Below, in pieces: positions 46,862 to 57,603 of a stretch of 64,000 bases of DNA. Origin of the DNA: Saprospiraceae bacterium (GTDB taxonomy: Bacteria; Bacteroidota; Bacteroidia; Chitinophagales; Saprospiraceae). The translations under genes were made by a program, and so were the position numbers. Below the pieces are notes generated by a model, which had not been told where the DNA came from, made no database searches, and saw nothing but the letters and a program-made list of their open reading frames with translations. The stretch is from the NCBI GenBank assembly GCA_024103005.1, contig JAGFJA010000008.1, positions 36,929 to 100,928 of the forward strand. The letters run 5' to 3'. Numbering within the stretch: the first letter of the stretch is position 1; the number at the start of each line of letters is the position of its first letter.

Positions 46862-47390
46862 ATTATTCTAAATCTAAAGAATCCGGCCGTATAATCCACC
46901 TCTGTAAATTTATCTGTTCGGATCCATCAGGAAAACCTAAAATCTCATTCGGACTGCATCCGTAGTAAATTTGCATCCTACAAATATAAGCAGATGAACC
47001 AATTCATATTTATGATTCTGATCAGTAAGTTGTATCGGATTCAAAAGAAAAATTTATCATTTGTATATTATTACATAAAATAATATATTTTATCATTTAT
47101 TTAACAGTATTTTTTAAATTATGTTTTATTATAATGTGTATTGTTTGAAAATAAATAGATAAAAAATAATTGAAAATACCTTTAAAATAAACCACTTGGA
47201 TTCCAAAATTCGCCAGATCGGGTAAAACGCAGCAGAACCTGCTTATAAGTCATAGATAATCCGGAAAAATTGGTCATCAATCATGTATCACCTTAAAAAT
47301 TTGAGTATTTTAACATTTAAATATTCAACCAAATGTTGAAAATTTCTCTTTACCCTAAAGTAATTTAAATTTAACTCAAAATTACAATAC
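46862..47390. other. AT-rich intergenic region
   Basis: No gene is seen. A perfect TATATTTG on the minus strand (46981-46988) could be the -7 element of the ferredoxin gene, giving a leader of about 115 bases, without a well-placed TTG. The part next to pgi (47040-47180) is nearly pure A/T. Confidence 0.4.
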
Positions 47391-49046
47391 ATGTCATTAT
47401 CTAAAATAAATCCTTCAGACACCTCCGCATGGGCAGATCTCGTACAGTCGGCCATAAAGGCAAAAAATATGCATATCAAACAGCATTTTGAAGAGGATAG
47501 CAATCGATTCGAGCTTTACTCAATTCAATTTGAAGATATTCTTTTTGACTATTCAAAAAATAATTTTGATGACAATATTCTGTCAGAGTTGCTGGGTCTT
47601 GCCTATGAATGCAATCTACGGGACAGTATAAAGGCGATGTTTTCAGGAGATGTTATCAATAAAACTGAAGGTCGCAGCGTCCTTCACACTGCCTTGCGCA
47701 ATCAATCAACCAACCCTGTGTACAGTAAGGGGAAAGACGTAATGCCTGATGTGCGTCGTGTTTTATCTCAGATGAAATCTTTCTGTGACAAAATACATAA
47801 TGGAACACACAGAGGCTTCACCGGTAAAAAAATAAGGCACATTGTCAATATCGGCATCGGAGGCAGTGACCTCGGTCCTGTCATGGTTACGGAAGCTTTG
47901 CGCCCGTACTGGCTCGATGATATGCAGGCTCACTATGTGTCAAACATAGACGGTACTCATATCGCCGAAGTATTTAAGGTGATTGATCCGGAAACAACAC
48001 TTTTCCTCATCGCTTCTAAAACATTTACCACACAGGAAACAATGACCAATGCTGCTACAGCCCGCAATTGGTTCCTTTCAAATGGCGGCTCGGAAAAAGA
48101 TATAGCCCTCCACTTCGTCGCCCTTTCCACCAATGAAAAAGCAGTAAAAGATTTCGGAATCGACACTTCCAACATGTTTGAATTTTGGAACTGGGTCGGC
48201 GGACGTTATAGTCTGTGGAGCGCAATAGGACTTTCAATAGCCCTGACAATAGGATTTGAAAATTTTGAGCAACTCCTGAAAGGTGCATATACTACCGATC
48301 AACACTTTCAAAATACGGAATTTAAAGACAATATTCCCGTCATCATGGCATTGATGGGTATCTGGAATTGTAATTTTCTGGGGGCACATACAGAAGCCAT
48401 CCTTCCCTATGATCAATACATGCACCGATTTCCGGCATATTTCCAGCAAGGCAATATGGAAAGCAATGGTAAATCGGTAGGCAGAGATGGCAATCCGGTA
48501 AATATACAGACAGGACCCATAATCTGGGGAGAGCCCGGCACCAACGGCCAACACGCCTTCTATCAACTCATCCATCAGGGAACAAGACTGATCCCTTGCG
48601 ATTTTATCGCACCTGCCATCTCACATAATCCATTGCCCGGACATCACGACAAACTTCTGAGTAATTTTTTCGCACAAACACAAGCCCTTGCATTTGGTAA
48701 GACCATCGAACAAGTCAGACAAGAAATGGAAGCAGCCGGAGAAAGTAAAGAACGAATAGAAGAAATAGCTCCATTCAGAGTATTTAGTGGCAACAGGCCA
48801 ACCAACAGCTTCCTCATAAAGTCAATCAATCCCTATACTCTGGGGCAACTTATTGCACTATACGAACACAAGATTTTCGTTCAGGGTGTCATCTGGAATA
48901 TTTTCAGCTTCGATCAGTGGGGCGTGGAATACGGCAAGCAATTGGCCAATAAAATTTTGCCGGTACTGAACAACGATACCGAAGTTACTGCCTTTGACTC
49001 TTCCACCAACGGACTTATAAATAAATGGAAATCCATGCGAAAGTAA
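47391..49046 (+). CDS. pgi: Glucose-6-phosphate isomerase
   Basis: The protein has 551 residues, full length for the family. Motifs are [46 protein letters not shown], and [16 protein letters not shown], which holds the C-terminal catalytic Lys block. The substrate-phosphate loop and the catalytic Glu/His region ([10 protein letters not shown]) are intact. It interconverts glucose 6-phosphate and fructose 6-phosphate in the cytoplasm. It is a single gene; the following ABC exporter genes are convergent. Confidence 0.97.
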   Translation: MSLSKINPSDTSAWADLVQSAIKAKNMHIKQHFEEDSNRFELYSIQFEDILFDYSKNNFDDNILSELLGLAYECNLRDSIKAMFSGDVINKTEGRSVLHTALRNQSTNPVYSKGKDVMPDVRRVLSQMKSFCDKIHNGTHRGFTGKKIRHIVNIGIGGSDLGPVMVTEALRPYWLDDMQAHYVSNIDGTHIAEVFKVIDPETTLFLIASKTFTTQETMTNAATARNWFLSNGGSEKDIALHFVALSTNEKAVKDFGIDTSNMFEFWNWVGGRYSLWSAIGLSIALTIGFENFEQLLKGAYTTDQHFQNTEFKDNIPVIMALMGIWNCNFLGAHTEAILPYDQYMHRFPAYFQQGNMESNGKSVGRDGNPVNIQTGPIIWGEPGTNGQHAFYQLIHQGTRLIPCDFIAPAISHNPLPGHHDKLLSNFFAQTQALAFGKTIEQVRQEMEAAGESKERIEEIAPFRVFSGNRPTNSFLIKSINPYTLGQLIALYEHKIFVQGVIWNIFSFDQWGVEYGKQLANKILPVLNNDTEVTAFDSSTNGLINKWKSMRK

Positions 49047-49170
49047 GTTTCTACTTTTATTCGATTGAATTTATTTCATGATAACCGAAAGCGTATAAAA
49101 CTTTCTGTGCAGCCTTTCAAAGCCGGACATCATTCAATTCTCATGGATACAATCAGGATACGGAGTCTTA

Positions 49171-50010
49171 TTACCAATCGCGACGTTTTAGCAAATGATA
49201 GGACAAGACACCAAATAAGATGGCATAAATCAGGCAGGCAAATACAAAGTTCCAGGGAACGGGATGAATCACCTCATTTCCCTGATTTAACAACGCTTCG
49301 ACAGTAGATAATCGTCCAATAGGTGCCGGAACAGAATTAGACATCGCACTCAATGGTAAATAATCTGTCAATAAAAAAACGGAAGTTTTCTTATCTACCA
49401 CATCGCTGATTCGCATCCATTTTTCAATTCCGCCCGAAATTCCCTCAACAAACCACCATAAAAATAATAACACAAATGTAAAAGCCGACTTACGTATCAA
49501 TATTGAGAAAAATAAGCAAAACATGAAAAATGCTACCAACTTAAAAAAATATGCCGCGATAAGACCTACTTCAGCAAATTGATATCCCGGAGAATTCACT
49601 GTATTGTACTTCATCCCAAATATCAAACTAAAAACAAAGACCAGAATTGTAGAAACTAAACTCAAAATCACGATAGTCAATACCTTGGACATTAAAAATT
49701 CTTTCCTGGTAAGTCCGTCTATGATATTCTGCTTAAATGTCCGGTTCTGAAACTCATTTACGACAGTGGTTATAATGATAAATGCAAGAAAAATCTTAAT
49801 TAATGCCGTAAAATAAGTGGTAAAATTCCACAATTGGGGATAATTAAATATGCCCTGATCAATTAAATTGACTTTCAAACTACCGAGCTGGAACTCCTGA
49901 GTGCCCAGCAGGATCAAACCAAATAAAAAGAAACAATATAAGATAATAAATATCCTGGCTATCTTATAATTGTAAATTTTAAGCCATTCCAACTCCAATA
50001 ATTTCTTCAT
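49171..50010 (-). CDS. ABC transporter permease (ABC-2 type)
   Basis: This encodes 279 residues from the ATG at 50010 (MKKLLELEWLK); an ATG at 50040, abutting the upstream stop, would add ten residues. Six hydrophobic segments are visible (IARIFIILYCFFLFGLILLG; FTALIKIFLAFIIITTVV; LTIVILSLVSTILVFVFSLI; FFKLVAFFMFCLFFSIL; FTFVLLFLWWFV; FVFACLIYAILFGVL). The cytoplasmic loop EFQNRTFKQNIIDGLTRKEFL is typical of NatB/ABC-2 permeases. It forms an exporter with the ATPase encoded directly upstream. The substrate is unknown. Confidence 0.85.
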   Translation of the reverse strand: MKKLLELEWLKIYNYKIARIFIILYCFFLFGLILLGTQEFQLGSLKVNLIDQGIFNYPQLWNFTTYFTALIKIFLAFIIITTVVNEFQNRTFKQNIIDGLTRKEFLMSKVLTIVILSLVSTILVFVFSLIFGMKYNTVNSPGYQFAEVGLIAAYFFKLVAFFMFCLFFSILIRKSAFTFVLLFLWWFVEGISGGIEKWMRISDVVDKKTSVFLLTDYLPLSAMSNSVPAPIGRLSTVEALLNQGNEVIHPVPWNFVFACLIYAILFGVLSYHLLKRRDW

Positions 50011-50040
50011 ATTATGCGACTTTTCGTGATGAGGGATCAA

Positions 50041-50934
50041 TTATTTACTTTTTACAAGTTCTAAAAACTGAGTTTCCAGACTATTTTTCTTCTTTATTAA
50101 ATGGGACAGAGCTATGCCATTGTCAAACAACAATTGGTTGATTTTATCCGGCGTCAAATCATCTTCCGCATCAATCCTCAGGATATCACCATTACGTCCA
50201 CTAACTTTAAGTCCGGGAATCTTGTCAATAACCATTTTCAACCGATCCATATCCGGAGCCGCTATTTCAAAATAAGGTTTACTGTTGGTCATACCACTGA
50301 CTTCACCTGAAAAAAGCGCCTTCCCATTTCTCAGTACAATGACATGGGTACACACTTTTTCTACCTCATCCAGCAAATGGCTTGCTAAAATGATGGTCGT
50401 ACCGGTAGAAGCTATGTTCAAAATAATTTCCCTTATCTGAATAATCCCCATCGGATCAAGCCCGTTGGTCGGTTCGTCCAGGATCAATACTTCCGGGTCA
50501 TTAAGCATGGCACTTGCAATGGCCAACCGCTGCTTCATCCCCAGTGAATAGGTGGCAAACTTGTCTTTCTTTCTTTCCAAAAGACCTACCAAATTAAGTT
50601 TTTCATCAATATTTTTAACATCCACCCCCTTAATTTTAGCCGTAATAAGTAAATTTTGAGTGGCATTGAGGTAGGGATAGAAATTGGGTCGCTCAATGGT
50701 AGCACCTATCCGCATTAAGGCATCTGTAGGAGTGGCATTGCCAAACCACTGCCAACTTCCGGATGTGGGATTGATAGAAGTCAGCAACATACCCAGTGTG
50801 GTTGACTTTCCACTGCCATTGGGACCGAGCAGGCCATATACATTTCCCCGCTGCACCTGAAAGGAAAGATTATCAACAGCCGTCAATCTGCCAAATTTCT
50901 TTGTCAGGTTATTTATTACAAGAACATTTTCCAT
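50041..50934 (-). CDS. ABC transporter ATP-binding protein
   Basis: The protein has 297 residues. Walker A is GPNGSGKST (37-45), the signature is YSLGMKQRLAIA, and Walker B is VLILDEPTNGLDP, followed by the H-loop ILASHLLDEVEKV. A C-terminal extension of about 80 residues (from residue 215) resembles the dimerisation part of the CcmA/NatA/BcrA exporters. It pairs with the permease gene 30 bases downstream. The substrate cannot be predicted from sequence. Confidence 0.92.
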   Translation of the reverse strand: MENVLVINNLTKKFGRLTAVDNLSFQVQRGNVYGLLGPNGSGKSTTLGMLLTSINPTSGSWQWFGNATPTDALMRIGATIERPNFYPYLNATQNLLITAKIKGVDVKNIDEKLNLVGLLERKKDKFATYSLGMKQRLAIASAMLNDPEVLILDEPTNGLDPMGIIQIREIILNIASTGTTIILASHLLDEVEKVCTHVIVLRNGKALFSGEVSGMTNSKPYFEIAAPDMDRLKMVIDKIPGLKVSGRNGDILRIDAEDDLTPDKINQLLFDNGIALSHLIKKKNSLETQFLELVKSK

Positions 50935-51262
50935 AGAAGTTCAAATTAAAATCCGAATATACCACTTTATTCTCTGTGCAACCGTCAGCGCCCTGAATTC
51001 AATATTTCATTTTATTATATATGAAAATTTTTACTTTTTATATTACTATATATCTTTTATTTATAAATTATTAATTTGTAAAATACAATTGATTTATTTT
51101 CTCTTAATCGATTATTTCACCTATCAAAAAGGGTAAGAAATTGACTTGATAGCAATTAATCTATGTTTAGTCGAATAAATAGTGAATTACACATTAATTT
51201 TTCAATATTTGCAAAAAATAAAGCAAAACCTTAGCCCTCTTAAACCATTAAATTCAAATTAC
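50935..51262. other. AT-rich divergent intergenic region
   Basis: It lies between the ABC ATPase gene and the S9 peptidase gene. It contains the candidate peptidase promoter listed separately. I see no gene or repeat. Confidence 0.4.
51141..51169 (+). promoter_or_regulatory. Candidate promoter of the S9 peptidase gene
   Basis: TTG at 51141-51143 and TATGTTTA at 51162-51169 are separated by 18 bases. This matches TTG-N18/19-TAnnTTTG except the last base. The ATG is about 93 bases downstream. Confidence 0.45.
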
Positions 51263-53902
51263 ATGAAAAATCTTTTTTTAATTTCTTTTGTTTTGTTACT
51301 TCAATCTAATTTTATGCAAGGACAAAAAACGCCTGTTATCGATAGGGATTTATTTTTTGGCAATCCCGAAATTTCTGCCGGTCAATTAAGCCCTGATGGC
51401 AAGTGGATAACCTTTATGAAGGAGTACGAAGGTATCATGAATATCTGGCTTAAAAAATTTGACGAACCTTTTGACAAGGCAAGACCACTAACCAATAGTA
51501 AAAGGCCTCTTTATGGCTATTATTGGACTGATGATGCAAAATATATTCTTTATGTAAAGGATAAAGACGGTGATGAAAACATCAACATTTATGCTGTCTC
51601 ACCCTACGAAAAAGTAAATGACGGAAAACTTCCTGAATCCCGCAATCTGACACCTTTCAAAGATATTGCTGCTCAGATTTATGCCACAAGTCAAAAAAAT
51701 CCGGATGTCCTCATGATTGGGATTAATAATCGGGATAAAGCATGGCACGACTTGTATAAGCTGACGATTTCAACAGGGAAACTGGATCTGATATACACCA
51801 ATACTGACAGGATTACCGGCTACGATTTTGACTGGGATGACAACCTCCGTGTTTTATATCGTACCGATGAAAAGGGAAACACCAGTTTTTTATATAAAAA
51901 AGGCGATCAACTCACCCCTATTTATCAAACTTCCGTAACCGAACAGGCTTACATTTCAGGTTGGAACGAAGACAATTCCCAGTTCTATTTAATCACCAAT
52001 AAAGGCGAGTTGAACTTCCTGACCTTGTACCTGATGGATCCAATCACTCAAAAACTGACATATATTGAAAGCGATCCAAATAAAAAAGTCGATTTCGAGT
52101 CATTAAAGCTTGACAGGAATACAAGAAAAATCATTGCCACGTCCTACATTGCTGATAAGACGGAATATCACTGGAAAAACAAGGTATGGGAAGCCAATTA
52201 TAATTTTCTTAAAAGTAAGTTTCCCGGTAGAGAAGTTGACTTTCAAAGCTCAACACTGGATTATAGCAAATTTTTAATTTCAGTGAGCGGCGACCGATAT
52301 GTGTCTGAAGCTTATTTTTTCGATTCAAAGACTAAAGATCTGATCTTCCAGTACACGCCACGTCCTAAGTTGAAAAAACTGGAACAATATCTGGCACCCA
52401 TGACACCGGTCACATATCCAAGCAGTGACGGGCTGATGATACCGGCCTATCTTACCTTGCCGACCGGGAAAGCAGCCAAAAACCTCCCAACTGTTATCTT
52501 TGTTCATGGTGGTCCAAAGGGTCCGCGTGATTACTGGGGATACAACTCCTATGTGCAGTTTCTCGCCAACAGAGGTTATGCCGTTCTCCAACCCAATTTC
52601 CGGGCAAGCGGTGGCTACGGAAAACAATTTCTCAATGCCGGCGACCTTCAGTGGGGCAAACTCATGCAGGATGATGTCACCTGGGGTGTAAAATACCTGA
52701 TCGAAAATGGCATCTCTGATAAAGACAAAATTGCCATTATGGGAGGAAGCTATGGCGGTTACGCTACATTGGCAGGTCTGGCATTTACGCCCGAAGTGTA
52801 TGCCTGTGGTGTGGACATCGTTGGTCCGAGTAATTTATTTACTTTATTGGAATCTGTCCCTGCCTATTGGGAGTCCGGACGCGCCTTTCTGTACGGTATG
52901 ACGGGAGACCCAAATACAGAGGCCGGAAAACAACGAATCCGGGAATCCAGCCCATTGTTCCATGCCAACAATATAGTAAAGCCACTCCTTATCATTCAGG
53001 GTGCCAATGACCCCAGAGTAAAGAAAGCAGAGGCTGATCAAATCGTCATCGCACTAAGAGACAAAGGCAAACAAGTAGAATACCTTCTCGCCGACGATGA
53101 AGGACACGGCTTCGCTAAGCCGGTCAATAACATGGCGATGTTTGCATCTATTGAGAAATTTCTGGCTAATATTCTTGGCGGCAACTATCAATCTACAATG
53201 CCGGAAGACGTTGCCAAGCGACTGAAGGAAATTACTGTTGATATAAACACAGTTACTTATGTACCTAAAGAAGAAGTGTCCTCAGCTGCCACTTTACCAA
53301 AAATAAACAATACTTTCAGGGAAGGTTCTTCACAGTATGACGTAGATTTTGAGGTTCAAGGTCAGAAAATTCCCATGCAGATGACCAGAGTCATTTCAAA
53401 AGAAAATGAGTTCTATGTCGTTTCGGATGAAGCGACAAGTGCAATGGGTAATATGAAGGATCAAATCAAATTTACTGCTGATTTTCAGCCTGTATCCAGA
53501 AGTATTTCCCAAATGGGTCAAACAATTACGATGACTTATGTTCCGGACAAAATAGAGGTGGACATGAATGGCAATAAAATGTCACTCGACGTAAAAGGCG
53601 CACTACTCAACGACGGTCCGGGAATGGATATCCTGGTAGCCGGCCTTCCGCTGAAAGAAGGCTATACGCTGGTGACCGAAATGCCTGACATCACTTCTAT
53701 GAAGACCAAGCAGGTAAAGTTATCCGTAACTGGCTCAGAACCTGTCAATGGCGTCAATCACCTCAAAGTTGAAATAGCCTCAACCGAAAACCCGGCAGAT
53801 AAAATAACTCTCTGGATCAATCCGGCTACAGGGGATGCAAGTAAAATGACGCAAGTTATTCCCGCTATGGGTAATGCTGTCATTACGACTTCCCGCAAAT
53901 AA
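51263..53902 (+). CDS. S9-family prolyl-oligopeptidase-like peptidase with C-terminal extension
   Basis: This encodes 879 residues from the ATG at 51263, placed at the signal peptide ([21 protein letters not shown]); the frame is open from 51182. Beta-propeller-like blocks ([35 protein letters not shown]) fill about 30-380. The alpha/beta-hydrolase domain has [21 protein letters not shown] with nucleophile Ser496, Asp583 in GANDPR, and His615 in EGHGF. From about residue 650 a further beta-rich domain of roughly 220 residues follows ([38 protein letters not shown]). It resembles DUF3108-like lipid-carrier folds and is unusual in S9 enzymes. The location is periplasmic. The role is peptide degradation. 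Confidence 0.9.
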   Translation: MKNLFLISFVLLLQSNFMQGQKTPVIDRDLFFGNPEISAGQLSPDGKWITFMKEYEGIMNIWLKKFDEPFDKARPLTNSKRPLYGYYWTDDAKYILYVKDKDGDENINIYAVSPYEKVNDGKLPESRNLTPFKDIAAQIYATSQKNPDVLMIGINNRDKAWHDLYKLTISTGKLDLIYTNTDRITGYDFDWDDNLRVLYRTDEKGNTSFLYKKGDQLTPIYQTSVTEQAYISGWNEDNSQFYLITNKGELNFLTLYLMDPITQKLTYIESDPNKKVDFESLKLDRNTRKIIATSYIADKTEYHWKNKVWEANYNFLKSKFPGREVDFQSSTLDYSKFLISVSGDRYVSEAYFFDSKTKDLIFQYTPRPKLKKLEQYLAPMTPVTYPSSDGLMIPAYLTLPTGKAAKNLPTVIFVHGGPKGPRDYWGYNSYVQFLANRGYAVLQPNFRASGGYGKQFLNAGDLQWGKLMQDDVTWGVKYLIENGISDKDKIAIMGGSYGGYATLAGLAFTPEVYACGVDIVGPSNLFTLLESVPAYWESGRAFLYGMTGDPNTEAGKQRIRESSPLFHANNIVKPLLIIQGANDPRVKKAEADQIVIALRDKGKQVEYLLADDEGHGFAKPVNNMAMFASIEKFLANILGGNYQSTMPEDVAKRLKEITVDINTVTYVPKEEVSSAATLPKINNTFREGSSQYDVDFEVQGQKIPMQMTRVISKENEFYVVSDEATSAMGNMKDQIKFTADFQPVSRSISQMGQTITMTYVPDKIEVDMNGNKMSLDVKGALLNDGPGMDILVAGLPLKEGYTLVTEMPDITSMKTKQVKLSVTGSEPVNGVNHLKVEIASTENPADKITLWINPATGDASKMTQVIPAMGNAVITTSRK

Positions 53903-53910
53903 ATCACAAT

Positions 53911-53945
53911 AAAAAAGGACAGACCGCTACATCTGTCCTTTTTTT
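53911..53945 (+). terminator. Rho-independent terminator after the S9 peptidase gene
   Basis: The 13-bp stem AAAAAAGGACAGA / TCTGTCCTTTTTT has an 8-base loop and a trailing T run. Confidence 0.92.
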
Positions 53946-53990
53946 ATTTATTGCGTTTTATTGGGATATCTGATTGCAGCCCAGATTTCC

Positions 53991-55178
53991 CTATATAACG
54001 CCAAGCTCCTTACCTACCTTGGTAAATGCGGCAATTGCCCGGTCAAGATGTTCTGTTTCATGTCCGGCTGAAATCTGAACCCTGATCCTTGCCTTGCCTT
54101 GCGGTACGACAGGATAGAAGAATCCGATTACATAAACACCTTCATCCAGAAGCTTATTGGCAAATTGCTGGGCAAGAGGTGCGTCATAGAGCATAATAGG
54201 CGTAATTGGATGTTCGCCCGGGAGAATATCGAAGCCGGACTCACTCATGCCTTTTCTGAAATGTTTGGTATTGACTTCCAATTTATCTCTCAGATGTGTG
54301 GATGACGACAAGAGGTCGAGAACCTTGATAGATGCTCCGGTGATAGATGGCGCCAGACTATTTGAAAACAGGTAAGGTCTTGATTTTTGTCTGAGCATAT
54401 CCACAATCTCCTTTCTGGCAGCAGTAAATCCGCCTGATGCTCCGCCAAGTGCCTTTCCATAGGTACCCGTAATGATATCTATCTTGTCCATCACGTGATG
54501 ATATTCGTGTGTGCCTCGTCCAGTCTTACCCATAAAGCCGGTAGCATGACACTCATCAATCATGACCATAGCATCATACTTAGCTGCCAGTTCAGTGATG
54601 TTATTAAGCTGGGCTATGTAGCCATCCATTGAGAATACACCGTCTGTAACGATTAGTTTGCGTCTAGAACCGGATGCCGCCTTCAGTTGCGTTTCCAGAT
54701 CATTCATGTCATTGTTTAAATATCTGAACCTTTTTGCCTTACAAAGTCTGATACCATCAATGATAGAGGCGTGATTTAAAGAATCTGAAATAATGGCATC
54801 TTCCTCACCAAGTAGTGGTTCAAACACACCACCATTGGCATCAAATGCAGCAGCATAGAGAATACAATCTTCCTGCCCCAGGAATTTAGCCGTTTTCTCC
54901 TCCAGCTCCTTGTGAATATCCTGAGTTCCACAGATAAACCTGACGCTGGACATCCCATAGCCGTGTGTATCAATGGCTTCCTTGGCTGCACGGATTACTT
55001 CAGGATGCGATGAAAGGCCAAGATAGTTGTTGGCACAAAAATTCAATACTTCGCCACCCTGGTTGGTGCGGATGGTGGCCGATTGAGGCGTTAAAATGAC
55101 ACGCTCTCTTTTATATAAACCCTTGGCATCAAGATCGTTTAGCTCTTCTCTTAAAAAAGGTCTTACACTGTCAAACAT
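53991..55178 (-). CDS. kbl: Glycine C-acetyltransferase (2-amino-3-ketobutyrate CoA ligase)
   Basis: The protein has 395 residues in the alpha-oxoamine synthase family. Motifs are [65 protein letters not shown], and the PLP lysine block [14 protein letters not shown]. It cleaves 2-amino-3-ketobutyrate with CoA to glycine and acetyl-CoA. The neighbouring gene encodes the threonine dehydrogenase that makes this substrate, which favours Kbl over BioF. The two genes are 60 bases apart on the same strand, with the dehydrogenase first. Confidence 0.96.
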   Translation of the reverse strand: MFDSVRPFLREELNDLDAKGLYKRERVILTPQSATIRTNQGGEVLNFCANNYLGLSSHPEVIRAAKEAIDTHGYGMSSVRFICGTQDIHKELEEKTAKFLGQEDCILYAAAFDANGGVFEPLLGEEDAIISDSLNHASIIDGIRLCKAKRFRYLNNDMNDLETQLKAASGSRRKLIVTDGVFSMDGYIAQLNNITELAAKYDAMVMIDECHATGFMGKTGRGTHEYHHVMDKIDIITGTYGKALGGASGGFTAARKEIVDMLRQKSRPYLFSNSLAPSITGASIKVLDLLSSSTHLRDKLEVNTKHFRKGMSESGFDILPGEHPITPIMLYDAPLAQQFANKLLDEGVYVIGFFYPVVPQGKARIRVQISAGHETEHLDRAIAAFTKVGKELGVI

Positions 55179-55238
55179 AATATTATTTGGTTTTTAATGC
55201 ATTTTAAAAAAATAATTCGCTATTTATTCTAACTAGTT

Positions 55239-56180
55239 TCAATGCTGATACTTGATTGCCAGATGCTTGATCATATCAGCCGTCATCAACTCAAGGTCGT
55301 ACTTCGCGTGCCAATTCCAATCCTCTCTGGCACGTGAGTCGTCTATTCTCTTGGGCCAAAGGTCGGCTATTGTCTGTCGGAAGTCAGGCACATAAGTTGT
55401 CTGAAAATGCGGAAAAAACTTTTGAATCGCCTGTGTAACATCTTCCGGCGCAAAAGAGCAACCGGCTATATTGTAGCTTGTTCTGATTTTTACTCTTTCG
55501 GCAGGAGTTTGCATCAGCTCTATGGTAGCCCGTATGGCGTCATCCATATACATCATCGGCAGGATGGTTCCTTTATTTAAAAAGGATACAAAATTAAATC
55601 CCTGTACAGCCTGGTGGTAGATGTCCACCGCATAATCCGTCGTCCCGCCTCCGGGCATACTCTTATAGCCTATGATACCCGGATATCTCACCGACCTGAC
55701 ATCAAGTCCGTAATTCTTAAAATAATAATTACACCAGCTTTCTCCGGCAACCTTTGAAATCCCGTAAACCGTTTCCGGAATCAGCGGTTCAAACTGCCCC
55801 GTATTCTCCCTGTCATAATCAATACCGAAAACTGCAATGGTAGAAGGGACAAATATCCGATCGAGCTTCAGTTCCCGTCCGGCTTCCAGTACATTGATCA
55901 GGCCTGTCATATTGATATTCCACGCCCACAACGGATTTTGCTCACCACGGGCAGACAGGATAGCTGCAAGATGATAAATCTGACTAACGCCATTGGCACG
56001 GACACATTCAAACAGGGCAGCACGATCCGTCACATCTACTTTTAAATAATTTGGCACCTCAATATTCTCCCTAATGTCACTTGCTATCACCTGATCAACT
56101 CCATATATCTGCCTCAGAGCTTCTGTCAATTCAGTACCTATCTGGCCTCCCGCACCTATTATTAATATCTTATCTTTCAT
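55239..56180 (-). CDS. L-threonine 3-dehydrogenase, short-chain (SDR) type
   Basis: The protein has 313 residues. The Rossmann start is ILIIGAGGQIGTELTEAL. The NAD-specific acidic residue is in ASDIR, and the catalytic YGISK (Tyr-x-x-x-Lys) is followed by RYPGIIGYKSMPGGGTTDYAVDIYH, characteristic of the epimerase-like threonine dehydrogenases. It oxidises L-threonine to 2-amino-3-ketobutyrate. It heads the operon with kbl. This SDR-type enzyme replaces the zinc-dependent Tdh of Enterobacteria, as usual in Bacteroidota. Confidence 0.93.
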   Translation of the reverse strand: MKDKILIIGAGGQIGTELTEALRQIYGVDQVIASDIRENIEVPNYLKVDVTDRAALFECVRANGVSQIYHLAAILSARGEQNPLWAWNINMTGLINVLEAGRELKLDRIFVPSTIAVFGIDYDRENTGQFEPLIPETVYGISKVAGESWCNYYFKNYGLDVRSVRYPGIIGYKSMPGGGTTDYAVDIYHQAVQGFNFVSFLNKGTILPMMYMDDAIRATIELMQTPAERVKIRTSYNIAGCSFAPEDVTQAIQKFFPHFQTTYVPDFRQTIADLWPKRIDDSRAREDWNWHAKYDLELMTADMIKHLAIKYQH

Positions 56181-56223
56181 TGTTCCTTTATTGGCTGCAA
56201 TATAAAAAAAAGCATTGAAATAT

Positions 56224-56252
56224 TTGATAACACCTTGTTGTAACTATCTTTG
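56224..56252 (+). promoter_or_regulatory. Bacteroidota-type promoter of the carboxynorspermidine dehydrogenase gene
   Basis: TTG (56224-56226) and TATCTTTG (56245-56252) are 18 bases apart, a full consensus match. The ATG is 36 bases downstream. Confidence 0.65.
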
Positions 56253-56287
56253 TACCGATTAAACCAGAACCATTCAAAAATAAAAAT

Positions 56288-57484
56288 ATGTCAAAAGTAT
56301 TGATCATTGGTGCCGGAGGAGTTGGCACTGTTGTAGCCCATAAGTGCGCTCAACACAAGGATATCTTCACTGAAATCATGATTGCCAGCCGCACTAAGTC
56401 CAAATGCGACGCCATTGCTGCAGCAATCGGTGCCAGTCATATCACCACCGCTCGTGTAGATGCAGACAATGTGGATGAATTAACTCAACTATTCAATAGC
56501 TTTAACCCTGCCATCGTCATCAATGTAGCCTTGCCCTATCAGGACCTGACCATCATGGAGGCTTGCCTGCAGTCCAACATCGCATATCTGGATACAGCCA
56601 ATTACGAACCAAAAGAAGAGGCAAAATTTGAGTACAAGTGGCAGTGGGCCTTCCATGACAGGTTTGAAAAACAAGGTCTGACGGCTATCCTTGGTTGTGG
56701 GTTTGATCCGGGCGTAACCGGCGTATTTACAGCTTATGCAGCCAAACATTATTTTGACGAGATCCATGAGCTGGATATCATCGATGCCAATGCCGGTAGC
56801 CACGGGAAAGCATTTGCTACAAACTTTAACCCCGAAATAAATATTCGGGAAGTCACCCAGAAAGGAAAATATTACCAGGATGGCCAATGGATAGAAACCG
56901 AACCGCACGAAATATACAAAGACATCAATTATCCGGATATAGGACCGAAACGCTCATATCTGATTTATCACGAAGAACTGGAATCAATTGTCAAAAACTA
57001 TCCTACCATAAAAAGGGCTCGTTTCTGGATGACCTTCAGCGAAGAATATCTGACACACCTGAGGGTTATTCAGAATATAGGTATGGCAGGAATTGAACCG
57101 GTAAATTACATGGGCATGGAGATCGTGCCGCTTCAGTTTTTAAAAGCAGTACTCCCCAATCCGGGCGATCTCGGCGAAAACTATACAGGGATGACTTCCA
57201 TCGGCTGCCGCATCAAGGGTATTAAAGACGGTCAGACCCGCACATACTATATATGGAACAACTGTAGCCATGAGGCAGCATACAAGGAAACGGGAACACA
57301 AGGAGTCAGCTACACAACAGGTGTACCTGCCATGATAGGTGCAATGATGTATCTCAAAGGCGAATGGCGACGCAATGGAGTGTTTAATGTAGAACAATTT
57401 AATCCGGATCCTTTCCTGGAGCAACTCAACCTGAATGGTCTGCCATGGCACGAAAAGTTCGACATCGACCTTGAAATGGATTAA
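56288..57484 (+). CDS. Carboxynorspermidine dehydrogenase (saccharopine-dehydrogenase fold)
   Basis: The protein has 398 residues. The NAD(P) motif is VLIIGAGGVGTVVAHKC. FDPGVTGVFTAYAAKH and DANAGSHGKAFATNFNPEINIRE are typical of the Lys9/CASDH family. It joins aspartate semialdehyde to a diamine, giving a carboxylated triamine (carboxyspermidine or carboxynorspermidine). The next gene encodes the matching decarboxylase, which supports this over lysine-pathway saccharopine dehydrogenases. The pair makes spermidine without S-adenosylmethionine decarboxylase. Confidence 0.92.
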   Translation: MSKVLIIGAGGVGTVVAHKCAQHKDIFTEIMIASRTKSKCDAIAAAIGASHITTARVDADNVDELTQLFNSFNPAIVINVALPYQDLTIMEACLQSNIAYLDTANYEPKEEAKFEYKWQWAFHDRFEKQGLTAILGCGFDPGVTGVFTAYAAKHYFDEIHELDIIDANAGSHGKAFATNFNPEINIREVTQKGKYYQDGQWIETEPHEIYKDINYPDIGPKRSYLIYHEELESIVKNYPTIKRARFWMTFSEEYLTHLRVIQNIGMAGIEPVNYMGMEIVPLQFLKAVLPNPGDLGENYTGMTSIGCRIKGIKDGQTRTYYIWNNCSHEAAYKETGTQGVSYTTGVPAMIGAMMYLKGEWRRNGVFNVEQFNPDPFLEQLNLNGLPWHEKFDIDLEMD

Positions 57485-57513
57485 GATAATCATAGATTGA
57501 TTGTATGGCAAAG

Positions 57514-57558
57514 CAATCCTCATTCTGAGAATTTTCGAAGGAATGGGGATTGTTTTTT
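57514..57558 (+). terminator. Terminator between the two polyamine genes
   Basis: The 12-bp stem CAATCCTCATTC / GAATGGGGATTG (one G-T pair) has a 15-base loop and is followed by six T. It lies 30 bases after the dehydrogenase stop and could attenuate or end transcription before nspC. Confidence 0.75.
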
Positions 57559-57603
57559 ATTGAAAATGAAATCATCATATTTTCTTATTAAACATCCGTA
57601 AAA

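Noticed and set aside
53991..55178. 8-amino-7-oxononanoate synthase (BioF)
   Set aside because: Same family, but the adjacent threonine dehydrogenase and the absence of biotin genes favour Kbl.
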